This document shows positions 1 through 7,350 of a DNA stretch of 8,203 nucleotides, in pieces. The notes beneath the pieces were generated by a model that saw only the letters and a list, made by a program, of their open reading frames with translations, was not told where the DNA came from and ran no database searches. Source of the stretch: Bacteroidales bacterium (GTDB lineage: Bacteria > Bacteroidota > Bacteroidia > Bacteroidales > ML635J-15); the NCBI GenBank assembly GCA_023228725.1, contig JALOAQ010000121.1:1-8203 (forward strand). The letters are read 5' to 3'. Position 1 is the first letter of the stretch. Every line of letters starts with the position of its first letter. The position numbers were made by a program, and so were the translations under genes.

Positions 1-69
1 ATCTTATATATAAAACCTATGGATATTGATAATTTTATCAACAAATTTGAGCAAGGACTGACATTGTAA
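1..69 (+). CDS. Possible C-terminal end of a truncated plus-strand gene, unknown product
   Basis: Frame 1 is open from the window edge to a TAA at 67-69 and encodes 22 residues ending NKFEQGLTL. The other two plus frames hit stops within the first 30 bases. The peptide reads like a plausible amphipathic helical tail, but a run this short can occur by chance in AT-rich DNA. The start and any diagnostic domain lie outside the window, so no family can be named. If real, it converges on the minus-strand operon, with the repeat region 70-707 between the two transcription units. Confidence 0.4.
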   Translation: MLYIKPMDIDNFINKFEQGLTL

Positions 70-104
70 CAATATAGCCTCATTGTTTACTACCCCAATA
101 AAAT

Positions 105-140
105 TAAATCGGTTCAACTTTTAAAACTCGAACCGATTTG
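105..140. terminator. 10-bp stem-loop, possible weak terminator
   Basis: The arm AAATCGGTTC (106-115) pairs perfectly with GAACCGATTT (130-139) around a 14-base loop, and a T-G wobble at 105/140 could extend it. It begins 36 bases after the TAA at 67-69. On the plus strand it is followed by GAGGGTG and not a T-run. On the minus strand it is followed by AATTTTATT, a poor T-run. It could end transcription from either side, but it is not a canonical intrinsic terminator. The perfect arms are seen directly; the role is inferred. Confidence 0.4.
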
Positions 141-188
141 AGGGTGAAAAATGAAACTTTATTTAAGAATTTACGTATAACTTTAGAT

Positions 189-250
189 GGGGGTGTTGGT
201 TTTGCGAAAAAGTGGGGGTTTTGGCGGGATTTTTGCCACTTGTTGCAAAA
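189..250. repeat. G-rich imperfect inverted repeat in the intergenic region
   Basis: This stretch is strikingly G-rich on the plus strand for such an AT-rich window, with five-G runs at 189-193 and 214-218 and GGG at 226-228. It can fold: TTTTGC (200-205) pairs with GCAAAA (245-250), and AAGTGG (210-215) pairs with CCACTT (236-241), with a small internal loop between the stems and a G-rich 20-base apical loop. Only three G-tracts of three or more are present, so a stable three-tier quadruplex is not supported. No function is assigned. Confidence 0.35.
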
Positions 251-305
251 ATCATGACAAAACGGCGGAAAATTTAACCCCAGCTCACAACCGATACTAT
301 CGGTC

Positions 306-336
306 ATTTCGAGTGAAGCTCCGCTTCACGAGAAAT
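306..336. repeat. REP-like palindrome with a tandem GA/GA mismatch
   Basis: The outer stem is ATTTC (306-310) with GAAAT (332-336). The inner stem is GTGAAGC (313-319) with GCTTCAC (323-329), closed by a TCC loop. Between them GA (311-312) faces GA (330-331), giving two stacked G-A mismatches. The core TCATTTCGA...GAGAAATCT resembles, from memory, palindromic repeats common between genes in Bacteroidota. It shares its plan of outer stem, GA/GA, inner stem and three-base loop with the hairpins at 374-689, although the stem sequences differ. A 5-bp hairpin (291-303) abuts it upstream. Confidence 0.65.
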
Positions 337-406
337 CTCCCTTGCAGACAGCACCGCCAACAAAAACCTTTTCCTTCGAGCATTGAGCAAAGCGAAATGC
401 AAGAAG

Positions 407-446
407 CCAAAATTCGTGTAAATTCGTGCAATTAGTGGTTGTCTAT
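407..446 (+). repeat. 40-bp linker repeat, copy 1
   Basis: The linker contains AAATTCGTG at 410-418 and 420-428 and a diverged third unit AATTAGTGG at 430-438, an exact 10-base period (about one helical turn). It ends GTTGTCTAT just before the next hairpin. It differs from copy 3 at only two positions. Confidence 0.75.
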
Positions 447-542
447 CTTCGAGTTTTGAGCTTAGCGAAAAACGAAGAAGCCCTTTCGACTTTATAGCCT
501 TTCGACTTTTAACTTTTTTTGAGCAAAGCGAAATGCTCGAAG

Positions 543-582
543 CCAAAATTCGTGTAAATTCGTGTAATTCGTGGTTGTCTCT
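543..582 (+). repeat. 40-bp linker repeat, copy 2
   Basis: This has the same length and layout as copy 1, but the third 10-base unit is AATTCGTGG (566-574), closer to the TTCGTG consensus than the AATTAGTGG of copies 1 and 3. It may therefore be nearer the ancestral form. Confidence 0.75.
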
Positions 583-616
583 CTTCGAGTTTTGAGCGTA
601 GCGAAAAACGAAGAAG

Positions 617-656
617 CTAAAATTCGTGTAAATTCGTGCAATTAGTGGTTGCCTAT
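617..656 (+). repeat. 40-bp linker repeat, copy 3
   Basis: AAATTCGTG occurs at 620-628 and 630-638 and AATTAGTGG at 640-648. Relative to copy 1 it has one change at the start (CT for CC) and one near the end (GCCTAT for GTCTAT). Confidence 0.75.
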
Positions 657-689
657 CTTCGAGTTTTGAGCTTAGCTCAAAACGAGAAG
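657..689. repeat. Most perfect hairpin of the array, just after the operon's stop codon
   Basis: GTTTTGAGC (663-671) pairs perfectly over 9 bp with GCTCAAAAC (675-683) around a TTA loop. Outside it GA (661-662) faces GA (684-685), then CTTC (657-660) pairs with GAAG (686-689). It starts 18 bases after the TAA of the minus-strand carboxypeptidase, so it would form the 3' end of that transcript. No T-run follows on the minus strand, so stabilisation or attenuation of the message is more likely than classical termination. Confidence 0.65.
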
Positions 690-707
690 CCATTTCAAAG
701 TTTTCAA

Positions 708-3700
708 TTATTTTATTATTAACTTTTGCAAAACATTTTCATTTGCTGTATTAATTCTTATTATATAAATTCCTGGGCTTAATTTTTCAGAAATTTCCAC
801 AATTTTAGAACTAAAAGTATCTTGAAAACAAATTTTTCCAAATACATCGAATATTTCAATAGAAATAATATTGTTTTCAGATTGGATTTTAAAATTTCCA
901 CTTGAAGGATTTGGATAAATTTCAATACTGTTTTTAAAATTGTTTGCAATGTCTGTAACAAGTCCAACTTCTGCTATTCCTGTACTCATACAATTGTTTG
1001 CGTCAATTACTGCAACAGAATATAGACCTGCACTTAAATTTTCTAAGTACATTTCATGGGAATTATTAGACCAATTAATTTGAAAAGGTTCTGTACCTCC
1101 CGAAATTATTAAACTAATTCTTCCATCTGCATTTCCTGTACCCGATTCATTTATAATTTCAAAAGACAGACTTGGTTTTTCAAAAACTTTTATTAAATTT
1201 TCTTTTACAATTTCATCATTTCCGTTTTCGTTAGAGCAAATTAAACTTACAGAATATTCGCCGACTTGAGAATAAAAATGTTCAGGGTTTTGTTCTGTAG
1301 AACTTTGCCCATCACCAAAATTCCAGAGCCAGCTTGTTGGATTATTTGTGCTTATATCTGTAAAGTTTACTGTTAAGTTTCCACAAGCTTGAGTATTATT
1401 AGCAATAAAATTTGCTTGAGGAAGAGCTAAATTTAAGCACTCAAGCTCAGCACAATCTTCAGCTGTACAATTATTTGAATCTGTAACACTAACGCAATAT
1501 AGACCGGCAGAAAGATTTTCTATTTCCTCACTTGTTTCATTATTTGACCACAGAAAAGTATAATCTTGCGTTCCGGAGATAACTTCTACTGAAGCACTTC
1601 CATCGTGTGCATTTGCAAGAGTTTCCGGTGAAGTGCTTATGTTTATTACAAGTTCCGGAAATATATTTACAAGTGCTTGAGCTGGATTTCCCCAACAATC
1701 TTCATCAGATTTAGCCCTAAAATAATATATGCCTGATTCAGAAATGCTTTGCATATTAGTTGGAAATTCAGTGCTTGTACCGTCATTTTCTATTCCTTGC
1801 CAATAAATTGTGCCGTCTTCATTGCCATTAGCGATTAAATTTGCATTTCCACCACAATAATCTCCTCCTCCGCTTATATTTATATCTTCTGGAATTGGAT
1901 TAATAATTGCATTAACCGCAGTTCTCGGACTTGTGCAAGTCTCGGCTTTTACTTTCCAATTAAACCAAGAATAATAATACGTAGCCCCTTGATTACAACC
2001 GGTAATGCTAAGTAAATCAGAAATTGTGTAAGGATAGCTCACTCCTGAACTTAATCTGTATAAATTTGAATTTTCCTCAGTAATTAATTGATAATTATTT
2101 CCTGCTTCTATTTGCCAATTTAATGTTAAAGTAGTAATTGAGCTTCCAACATTTACAGAGCTTGAATACAAGACATTATTTTCAGAATCTAAAAGTTTAA
2201 TGGTTTTCATTCCTGCGGAACCTGCCCTTGCCTGAACAGAAATTAAAGTCATAGCTTGATATACATCAAAATATAAAACTGCGGCAACATTTCTTGATTG
2301 TCCGCCTAGATTTGGACCAATATTTTCTTCGTTTGCCTCAATATCACTTTGAACATAATAAATACAAGAATTTGTTAATTCAGGAGTTTCAAAATTATTT
2401 CCTGTATATATTAAATTTCCTGAAAACTCATCATCATACCAATTCAAAATTCCCGTACCACTTGCAGATAAATTTAAAGAACCGGCACCACATCTGCTTG
2501 CACCAACGACTTCGGGAGCCTGTGGTCTGTTTATAGAAATTGTTTCTGATAAAGTATAAAAATCTTCACTAACTGAGTTTTGAACATATAAACTTACTGT
2601 AAATTCACCATTTTGAGTATAAATATGCAAAGGATTTTCTTCGTCAGAACTTGTGCCATCACCAAAATCCCACAAATAAGTTTCGCCGTTTTCACTTTGA
2701 TTTATAAATTGAATTTCGCCAATACAAGAAGAGATTTTGTCAACTGTGAAAAAAGCAGTTGTTGCCCCGGGAATTATTACGTTTATATAATCCGGCTTAA
2801 ACTCTTCAACTATACAACCATTGCTATTTATTTCTAATTTCACATCAAAACTGCCAAGAGAATTATATTGAACATTTGTAGGATTCAAATCTGTGCTTGA
2901 ATGTGGTTCTGCTCCTTCGAAAGTCCAATTTACAGAAGTAAAATCTCCACTTGTTAAATTTTGAAAACTAATTTCTTCTCCAATTCCTATTGTTGTATTG
3001 CTTGTTGCAAAATCGGGTGTTGCAATATTATTAGGAATTAATTGTACGTCAAGTCTTGTTGACTGATTATTTTGCACATTTACTTCTAAAATTTTAGTTT
3101 GATAATCAGTTTTAGAAAAACTAACAGTATAATTTCCTTGATAAATAGGGCGATGATAGTTGCCATTTGGAGCAAAAGAATAAACAAAAGAATTATCAGC
3201 ATCATGAGCTATAATTTCTACTTTAACGCCGTCTAAACTTTCACCTGTGCAAGCATCACTAACAATACCTCTAAACCCATAAAGTACTTGTTCTGTAAAT
3301 AATAAAAATGCATCTTTATTATAATTCCAATAATCATTCAAATATTCTACTCCAAGTCTTTTAGTATCAGATATTTCCAAAGTAAATTCTCTAATATTTT
3401 TATAATAATTCATATAATCTTGACGTGTTCCGTAGGCATAATACCAATCTGCTCCGTGAGTAATTCCCGTAGAATTGTATGAGCCATTATACATAGTTCC
3501 GGGTCCATCAAAATAATTTGAAGGTGAAACAGATTTTACTTGATCTACATAAATATGACTTGCATATAAATACCAATCATTATCAGCATGTGGTTTTACT
3601 GTGCTTAACCATGTGTCCCAAGGATAATTCATGCATTCAACACCACCGTGGATATTTGCTGCCATTACAATATTATGATTATTTGCATAGTCAATCATAA

Positions 3701-4508
3701 TTTGTGTTTCGGTTTGAATAGGTGCTTCTGTTGCTTGTCCATCAGGACGCGGAAAACTTCTATTCAAATCTGCACCTGAAAAAGAACTGTGATTATTTCT
3801 ACGAGAAGAAGAAACAGAAGTTCCGTTGCTTGAATTGTAAAAAGTACCATCAGGATTTGCCAATGGGCATATATGAATTTTAGTATTATTTAAAAGCTCA
3901 GTTACTTGTGGGTCTGTGCCATAATTTGATAAAAGATAATCTGCCAAACGAAGAAGCAATACATAACCTGTCAGCTCGTCTCCGTGCATTGTGCTTGACC
4001 ACCAAAACTCAGGTTCATCTTCAATTTCATTTACATTATTTGAAATTATTAAGGATTTCATGGAATATCCATCATTTGAATTTCCAATAGTTTCTAAAAC
4101 ACATAAATCAGGATAATTTGTTTGAAAATCTTGCATCATTTGCAAATAAACCGCATGAGTTGGATACCTATCCCAATTTGACATTTGTGCAACTGAACTA
4201 GCCATTGTTAAGGCCTTTGGAGTTTCATAATACTCATAAACAGGTTCAAAATTCAAATTATAATTTAAAAAATATTCAAATTCTGTTTGTGTAGCATAGG
4301 CATAAATATAAGAGCCTTTAAAATGGTCTATTGATAATTTTTGACTTAAATCTTGAATTACTTCAATATCGCTACATTCAAATTTAAAATAAAACTCTCC
4401 ACGTTCATTTAATTTGTTTTGAGCATAATTTAGTTCATAATTTAATATTTGTGTGTAACTTGCAAAATATATTAAAATGCTTAAAATTAATAATACAGTT
4501 TTTTTCAT
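708..4508 (-). CDS. Secreted M14 zinc carboxypeptidase with PKD, SprB-like and T9SS sorting domains (1266 aa)
   Basis: Predicted extracellular metallocarboxypeptidase removing C-terminal residues. A signal peptide (about 1-19, then Gln20) precedes a 90-residue N-terminal domain, perhaps a propeptide. In the M14 domain (about 115-408) zinc ligands are H175 and E178 (MHGDE) and H287 (NIHGG); R236/R237 and N249-R250 (DLNR) bind the substrate carboxylate, Y365 lies in QDYMNYY and E378 (TLEIS) is the general base. The transthyretin-like domain that follows (410-490) fits the M14 N/E group. Then come a degenerate PKD (496-578), a PKD (583-660, WDFGDG), an Ig-like module (664-720), a beta-rich module (725-868), Ig-like (872-950), SprB-like (951-1020), PKD (1029-1108), SprB-like (1111-1184) and a T9SS type A sorting domain (1192-1266, ending KLIIK). 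I chose the ATG at 4508 over the TTG just before it. It is the second gene of an operon, 10 bases after its paralogue, with no Shine-Dalgarno. Exact substrate preference cannot be read. Confidence 0.93.
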   Translation of the reverse strand: MKKTVLLILSILIYFASYTQILNYELNYAQNKLNERGEFYFKFECSDIEVIQDLSQKLSIDHFKGSYIYAYATQTEFEYFLNYNLNFEPVYEYYETPKALTMASSVAQMSNWDRYPTHAVYLQMMQDFQTNYPDLCVLETIGNSNDGYSMKSLIISNNVNEIEDEPEFWWSSTMHGDELTGYVLLLRLADYLLSNYGTDPQVTELLNNTKIHICPLANPDGTFYNSSNGTSVSSSRRNNHSSFSGADLNRSFPRPDGQATEAPIQTETQIMIDYANNHNIVMAANIHGGVECMNYPWDTWLSTVKPHADNDWYLYASHIYVDQVKSVSPSNYFDGPGTMYNGSYNSTGITHGADWYYAYGTRQDYMNYYKNIREFTLEISDTKRLGVEYLNDYWNYNKDAFLLFTEQVLYGFRGIVSDACTGESLDGVKVEIIAHDADNSFVYSFAPNGNYHRPIYQGNYTVSFSKTDYQTKILEVNVQNNQSTRLDVQLIPNNIATPDFATSNTTIGIGEEISFQNLTSGDFTSVNWTFEGAEPHSSTDLNPTNVQYNSLGSFDVKLEINSNGCIVEEFKPDYINVIIPGATTAFFTVDKISSCIGEIQFINQSENGETYLWDFGDGTSSDEENPLHIYTQNGEFTVSLYVQNSVSEDFYTLSETISINRPQAPEVVGASRCGAGSLNLSASGTGILNWYDDEFSGNLIYTGNNFETPELTNSCIYYVQSDIEANEENIGPNLGGQSRNVAAVLYFDVYQAMTLISVQARAGSAGMKTIKLLDSENNVLYSSSVNVGSSITTLTLNWQIEAGNNYQLITEENSNLYRLSSGVSYPYTISDLLSITGCNQGATYYYSWFNWKVKAETCTSPRTAVNAIINPIPEDINISGGGDYCGGNANLIANGNEDGTIYWQGIENDGTSTEFPTNMQSISESGIYYFRAKSDEDCWGNPAQALVNIFPELVINISTSPETLANAHDGSASVEVISGTQDYTFLWSNNETSEEIENLSAGLYCVSVTDSNNCTAEDCAELECLNLALPQANFIANNTQACGNLTVNFTDISTNNPTSWLWNFGDGQSSTEQNPEHFYSQVGEYSVSLICSNENGNDEIVKENLIKVFEKPSLSFEIINESGTGNADGRISLIISGGTEPFQINWSNNSHEMYLENLSAGLYSVAVIDANNCMSTGIAEVGLVTDIANNFKNSIEIYPNPSSGNFKIQSENNIISIEIFDVFGKICFQDTFSSKIVEISEKLSPGIYIIRINTANENVLQKLIIK

Positions 4509-4518
4509 CAATTTAGTT

Positions 4519-7350
4519 TTAAAATTTCACAAAAGTTTTTGTAATTGACTTGTCTTCAATATAAATTTTTATAAAATAATAGGATTTTTTTAAATCTTCA
4601 ATATCAATTAAAGTGTTTGTTGAATTAATATTTTCAAAAGTTTTGATAAGCTTAGATTCTATACTTAAAATTTCTAATTTAGAAATTATTTTGTCTGACT
4701 TGATATTTAAAAATTGTGAACTTGGGTTTGGAAAAATCTCTATATTATTTTCATTATAATTTTTTATTCCTGCTAAAATAGTTAGTTGATAGGAAATTGT
4801 ATCTTCTCCGCATTCACTTAAAGCCTTCAATTTAACTAAATATTCTCCTTGATTTTGATATGTATGAACCGGATTTATTTCTGTGCTTGAAGTATTATCT
4901 CCAAAATCCCAAATATAAGAGTCAGCAGCAATAGAAGTGTTTGTAAAAGATACAATATTATTTTCTATACTAAAATTAAAATCAGCTTTTACCTCTTCAT
5001 TTACATAAATATTTAATGGAGTTTTTGCAGAATAACAATCAGGAAGTTTTATATTCCAATTATAAAAATAAGGATAATATTTTATTTCATCTCCCCACCA
5101 CACTGTATTACTACGTTTTATAGAAATAATATTATTAATATTAAACGGATAATCTAAATTAGAAAATAATCCACTATAATCTCTAAATAGTTTAGCATCA
5201 GGATTACAACCCAATCTATAATTTTCACCTTGTGTTAATTCAAAGTCTAAAACTATTGTTTGTTCGCCATTTTCAATAAAAATTTCTTTTGAGTTTAAAA
5301 CTAAACCTAGTGAATTTTTTAAATATATTGTTCTATTTCCATCTTCGTTTGCATAAACTTTTACTGAATGCAAACTGCAATTTTCAAAACAGTCAAAAAC
5401 CAAATAATTATCAGAATTATCTGATACATAGGCACCTCCGGTTTGATAATTTAATTTTCCTCCATTATATTCTTCCCCGATAATAGTTTTTTGAATAAAA
5501 TAGCTTGTGTTTTCATAAAGCTCAGGACTAGAAAATAAATTTCCGACATTAAATGGATTTTCATCATTTATATTTTCAAACCAAAAAACTTCACCATCTA
5601 AATTTAAGTCAATGTCTATATTACCTGAGTTTTCACAAATTACATAACTTGGTAAATTTGGAATTTCGCTTAAATTTATCTCAATAAAATTTTCTTTTTC
5701 AATAAAATCTTCTCCAAAAGAATTTTGTGCAATAAGTTTCACGGTATAAACTCCGTTTTGTGCATAAAAGTGCTCGGGCTGAAATTCTGTGGAAGTATTT
5801 CCATCGCCAAAATCCCATAAAAAACTGCTATTCTCAGAAGCTTCTGACAAATTTATAAATTCTACTTTGTGGCTACACTCACAAACTTGCTGATTTGAGT
5901 TAAAATTTGCCAAGGGGCTAGTATTATTTAGGCTAACAAGCTGAACATTAAGTATTGTTTTCTGATAATCATTAATTTCAACTTGAAAAGTTTTTGATTT
6001 ATATCCTTCTGCCGAAAATCTAAGTGCATAATTTCCTTGTTTTAGCAAACGATAATAATCGCCGTGTTGGGAAAAAGAATAAACATGAGAATTTTGTTTA
6101 TCGAAATCGTGAATAAAAACTTTTGCACGCAAAGGCTCTTGACTTAAAGAATCTGTAACAATTCCATTTAAGCCATAAGTAACTTGTTTTAAATAATCTA
6201 TTAAAGCTTTTTTATTATAATTCCAATGTGCAGGCAAGTTTTCTGAATCTAAAAGTTTTTTTGTGCTTAACTCTAAGGTTACTTCACGGCAGTAATGATA
6301 ATAATTCATATAATCTTGGCGACTTCCTGTAATAGTGTACCAAGCGTAGCCATTTGTAACCCCATTATTCAAATCTGTAAAATATCCAGAATTAGAATTT
6401 GCATGAGCATTATTTGCATATTCTTCTGAAACCATTAGCCACCAGTCATTATCTGCCGGTAAGCCAGAGTATGTGTCGAAAGGATAATTTATAAGTTCTG
6501 CTCCGCTATGAGTATTAGCCGACATAACAAATTTATGGTTTTCGGCATATTCCATAAAAGCCAAAGTTTCAGTTGCATAATCCTTATTATCAGGATGGTT
6601 GCCAGCAATAAAATCTTTGTAATTTCTATTCAAATCAATATTTTGAGCATTATATCTTGTAGAATTATTTACAGTATGATTACCTGACTTGTAGGTGCCA
6701 TCAGGGTTTGCTAGTGGATTTATATAAATTTGAACTGAATTAATTAAATTTGTAATTTCTGGATTTGAAGTATAATTTTTCAATAAATAATCAATAAGTC
6801 TTAATAAAACAGCTCCGCCAATAAGCTCGTCTCCGTGCATTTGACCTGTATATAAAAATTCAGGCTCTGCTTCGTCAATATTTACATTATCAGAAATTTT
6901 TACAGCTAATAACAAACGCCCTTGAGTAGAAAAACCAATTGTATCTAGTTTGCAAATATTAGGATAATCTTGTGCGAATTTTTGCATCATTTCAACATAG
7001 ACTTCATAAGTTGGATATCTGTCCCAATTTTGCATTTGCTCAATACTCGTTGCCATATTCAAAGCCCTTGAAGGATTATAATATTCTTTAACAAGTTCAA
7101 AATTTCTATTTATTTTTAAAAAATTTTCAAACTCTTTGGCATTGGCGTAAGCAAAAATATTTTCTCCATCATAATTATCAATAGATAAAATTCTTGAAAA
7201 ATCTTGTAATTCTTGTTTTTTTGCTGAAAACTTAATAAAAACTTCAGCTCTGTCGTTTAAAATATTTTTCGCCCTTAGTATTTCATTGTTTTGTCCTAAA
7301 ACTGTAAGACTAAAAAAGATAGTAAAAATGCTTAAAGTAAAAATTCTCAT
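4519..7350 (-). CDS. Secreted M14 zinc carboxypeptidase with PKD and T9SS sorting domains (943 aa)
   Basis: This is the first gene of the pair and a clear paralogue of the next. It is exported by a signal peptide (1-19, VLG before Gln20), then carried by T9SS through a C-terminal sorting domain (about 866-943; IEIFPNPSS at the start, ITKTFVKF at the end). The M14 domain (about 112-390) keeps H172 and E175 (MHGDE), R232 (TRYNA), N241-R242 (DLNR), H281 (NTHSG), Y347 (QDYMNYY) and the catalytic E360 (TLELS), so it should be active. A transthyretin-like domain (392-472) follows, then PKD (480-558, WDFGDG), an Ig-like module (563-620), the beta-rich module shared with its paralogue (625-783), and PKD (787-858, WDFGDN). 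It lacks the SprB-like repeats, the second Ig-like module and the extra PKD of the longer copy. The start is the ATG at 7350, with a TAnnTTTG box 24 bases upstream. P. gingivalis CPG70 is a characterised protein of comparable type. Confidence 0.94.
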   Translation of the reverse strand: MRIFTLSIFTIFFSLTVLGQNNEILRAKNILNDRAEVFIKFSAKKQELQDFSRILSIDNYDGENIFAYANAKEFENFLKINRNFELVKEYYNPSRALNMATSIEQMQNWDRYPTYEVYVEMMQKFAQDYPNICKLDTIGFSTQGRLLLAVKISDNVNIDEAEPEFLYTGQMHGDELIGGAVLLRLIDYLLKNYTSNPEITNLINSVQIYINPLANPDGTYKSGNHTVNNSTRYNAQNIDLNRNYKDFIAGNHPDNKDYATETLAFMEYAENHKFVMSANTHSGAELINYPFDTYSGLPADNDWWLMVSEEYANNAHANSNSGYFTDLNNGVTNGYAWYTITGSRQDYMNYYHYCREVTLELSTKKLLDSENLPAHWNYNKKALIDYLKQVTYGLNGIVTDSLSQEPLRAKVFIHDFDKQNSHVYSFSQHGDYYRLLKQGNYALRFSAEGYKSKTFQVEINDYQKTILNVQLVSLNNTSPLANFNSNQQVCECSHKVEFINLSEASENSSFLWDFGDGNTSTEFQPEHFYAQNGVYTVKLIAQNSFGEDFIEKENFIEINLSEIPNLPSYVICENSGNIDIDLNLDGEVFWFENINDENPFNVGNLFSSPELYENTSYFIQKTIIGEEYNGGKLNYQTGGAYVSDNSDNYLVFDCFENCSLHSVKVYANEDGNRTIYLKNSLGLVLNSKEIFIENGEQTIVLDFELTQGENYRLGCNPDAKLFRDYSGLFSNLDYPFNINNIISIKRSNTVWWGDEIKYYPYFYNWNIKLPDCYSAKTPLNIYVNEEVKADFNFSIENNIVSFTNTSIAADSYIWDFGDNTSSTEINPVHTYQNQGEYLVKLKALSECGEDTISYQLTILAGIKNYNENNIEIFPNPSSQFLNIKSDKIISKLEILSIESKLIKTFENINSTNTLIDIEDLKKSYYFIKIYIEDKSITKTFVKF

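Larger units (their letters stand above)
374..691. repeat. Mosaic array of REP-like hairpins separated by 40-bp linkers
   Basis: Hairpins lie at 374-406, 447-480, 518-542 (left arm lost), 583-616 and 657-689. Three linkers of exactly 40 bases (407-446, 543-582, 617-656) are nearly identical. A 79-base unit starting GAAGC recurs at 403-481, 539-617 and 613-691; the last two overlap by five bases, giving a 74-base period. GAGCAAAGCGAAATGC is repeated exactly at 385-400 and 521-536. Hairpins follow the plan CTTC-GA-stem-GC-three-base loop-GC-stem-GA-GAAG. The one divergent spacer (481-517) contains CCTTTCGACTTT twice, 16 bases apart. The layout recalls BIME/REP clusters; no transposase is in the window. 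Confidence 0.8.
70..707. other. 638-base gene-free region filled with structured repeats
   Basis: No credible gene lies between the short plus-strand reading frame and the stop codon of the minus-strand carboxypeptidase. The open frames present read through palindromes and repeated linkers, and translate the same repeat in more than one frame. The region holds a stem-loop (105-140), a G-rich inverted repeat (189-250), a small 5-bp hairpin CCGAT-act-ATCGG (291-303), a REP-like palindrome (306-336) and a mosaic hairpin/linker array (374-691). It sits downstream of the last gene of the minus-strand operon, a usual place for REP-type elements. Confidence 0.75.

Noticed and set aside
189..228. G-quadruplex
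   Set aside because: Only three tracts of three or more G are present, the spacing between the first two is long, and a stable three-tier quadruplex needs four.
104..307. 67-residue minus-strand and 82-residue plus-strand (187-435) open frames
   Set aside because: They overlap each other and cross the stem-loops and palindromes. They have low-complexity, His/Phe/Lys-rich composition and no family resemblance.
374..691. CRISPR array
   Set aside because: The regular 40-base segments are themselves nearly identical, so there are no unique spacers; the repeats vary; and no cas gene is present.
304..693. 129-residue minus-strand open frame across the repeat array
   Set aside because: It translates the repeated hairpins and linkers: the same peptide recurs where the repeat is in frame, and the middle copy is read in another frame. 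There is no domain, and it is explained by low stop density in the repeats.
4509..4511. TTG start codon for the longer carboxypeptidase
   Set aside because: An ATG follows immediately and gives a standard MKK signal-peptide start, so the TTG codon is not needed.
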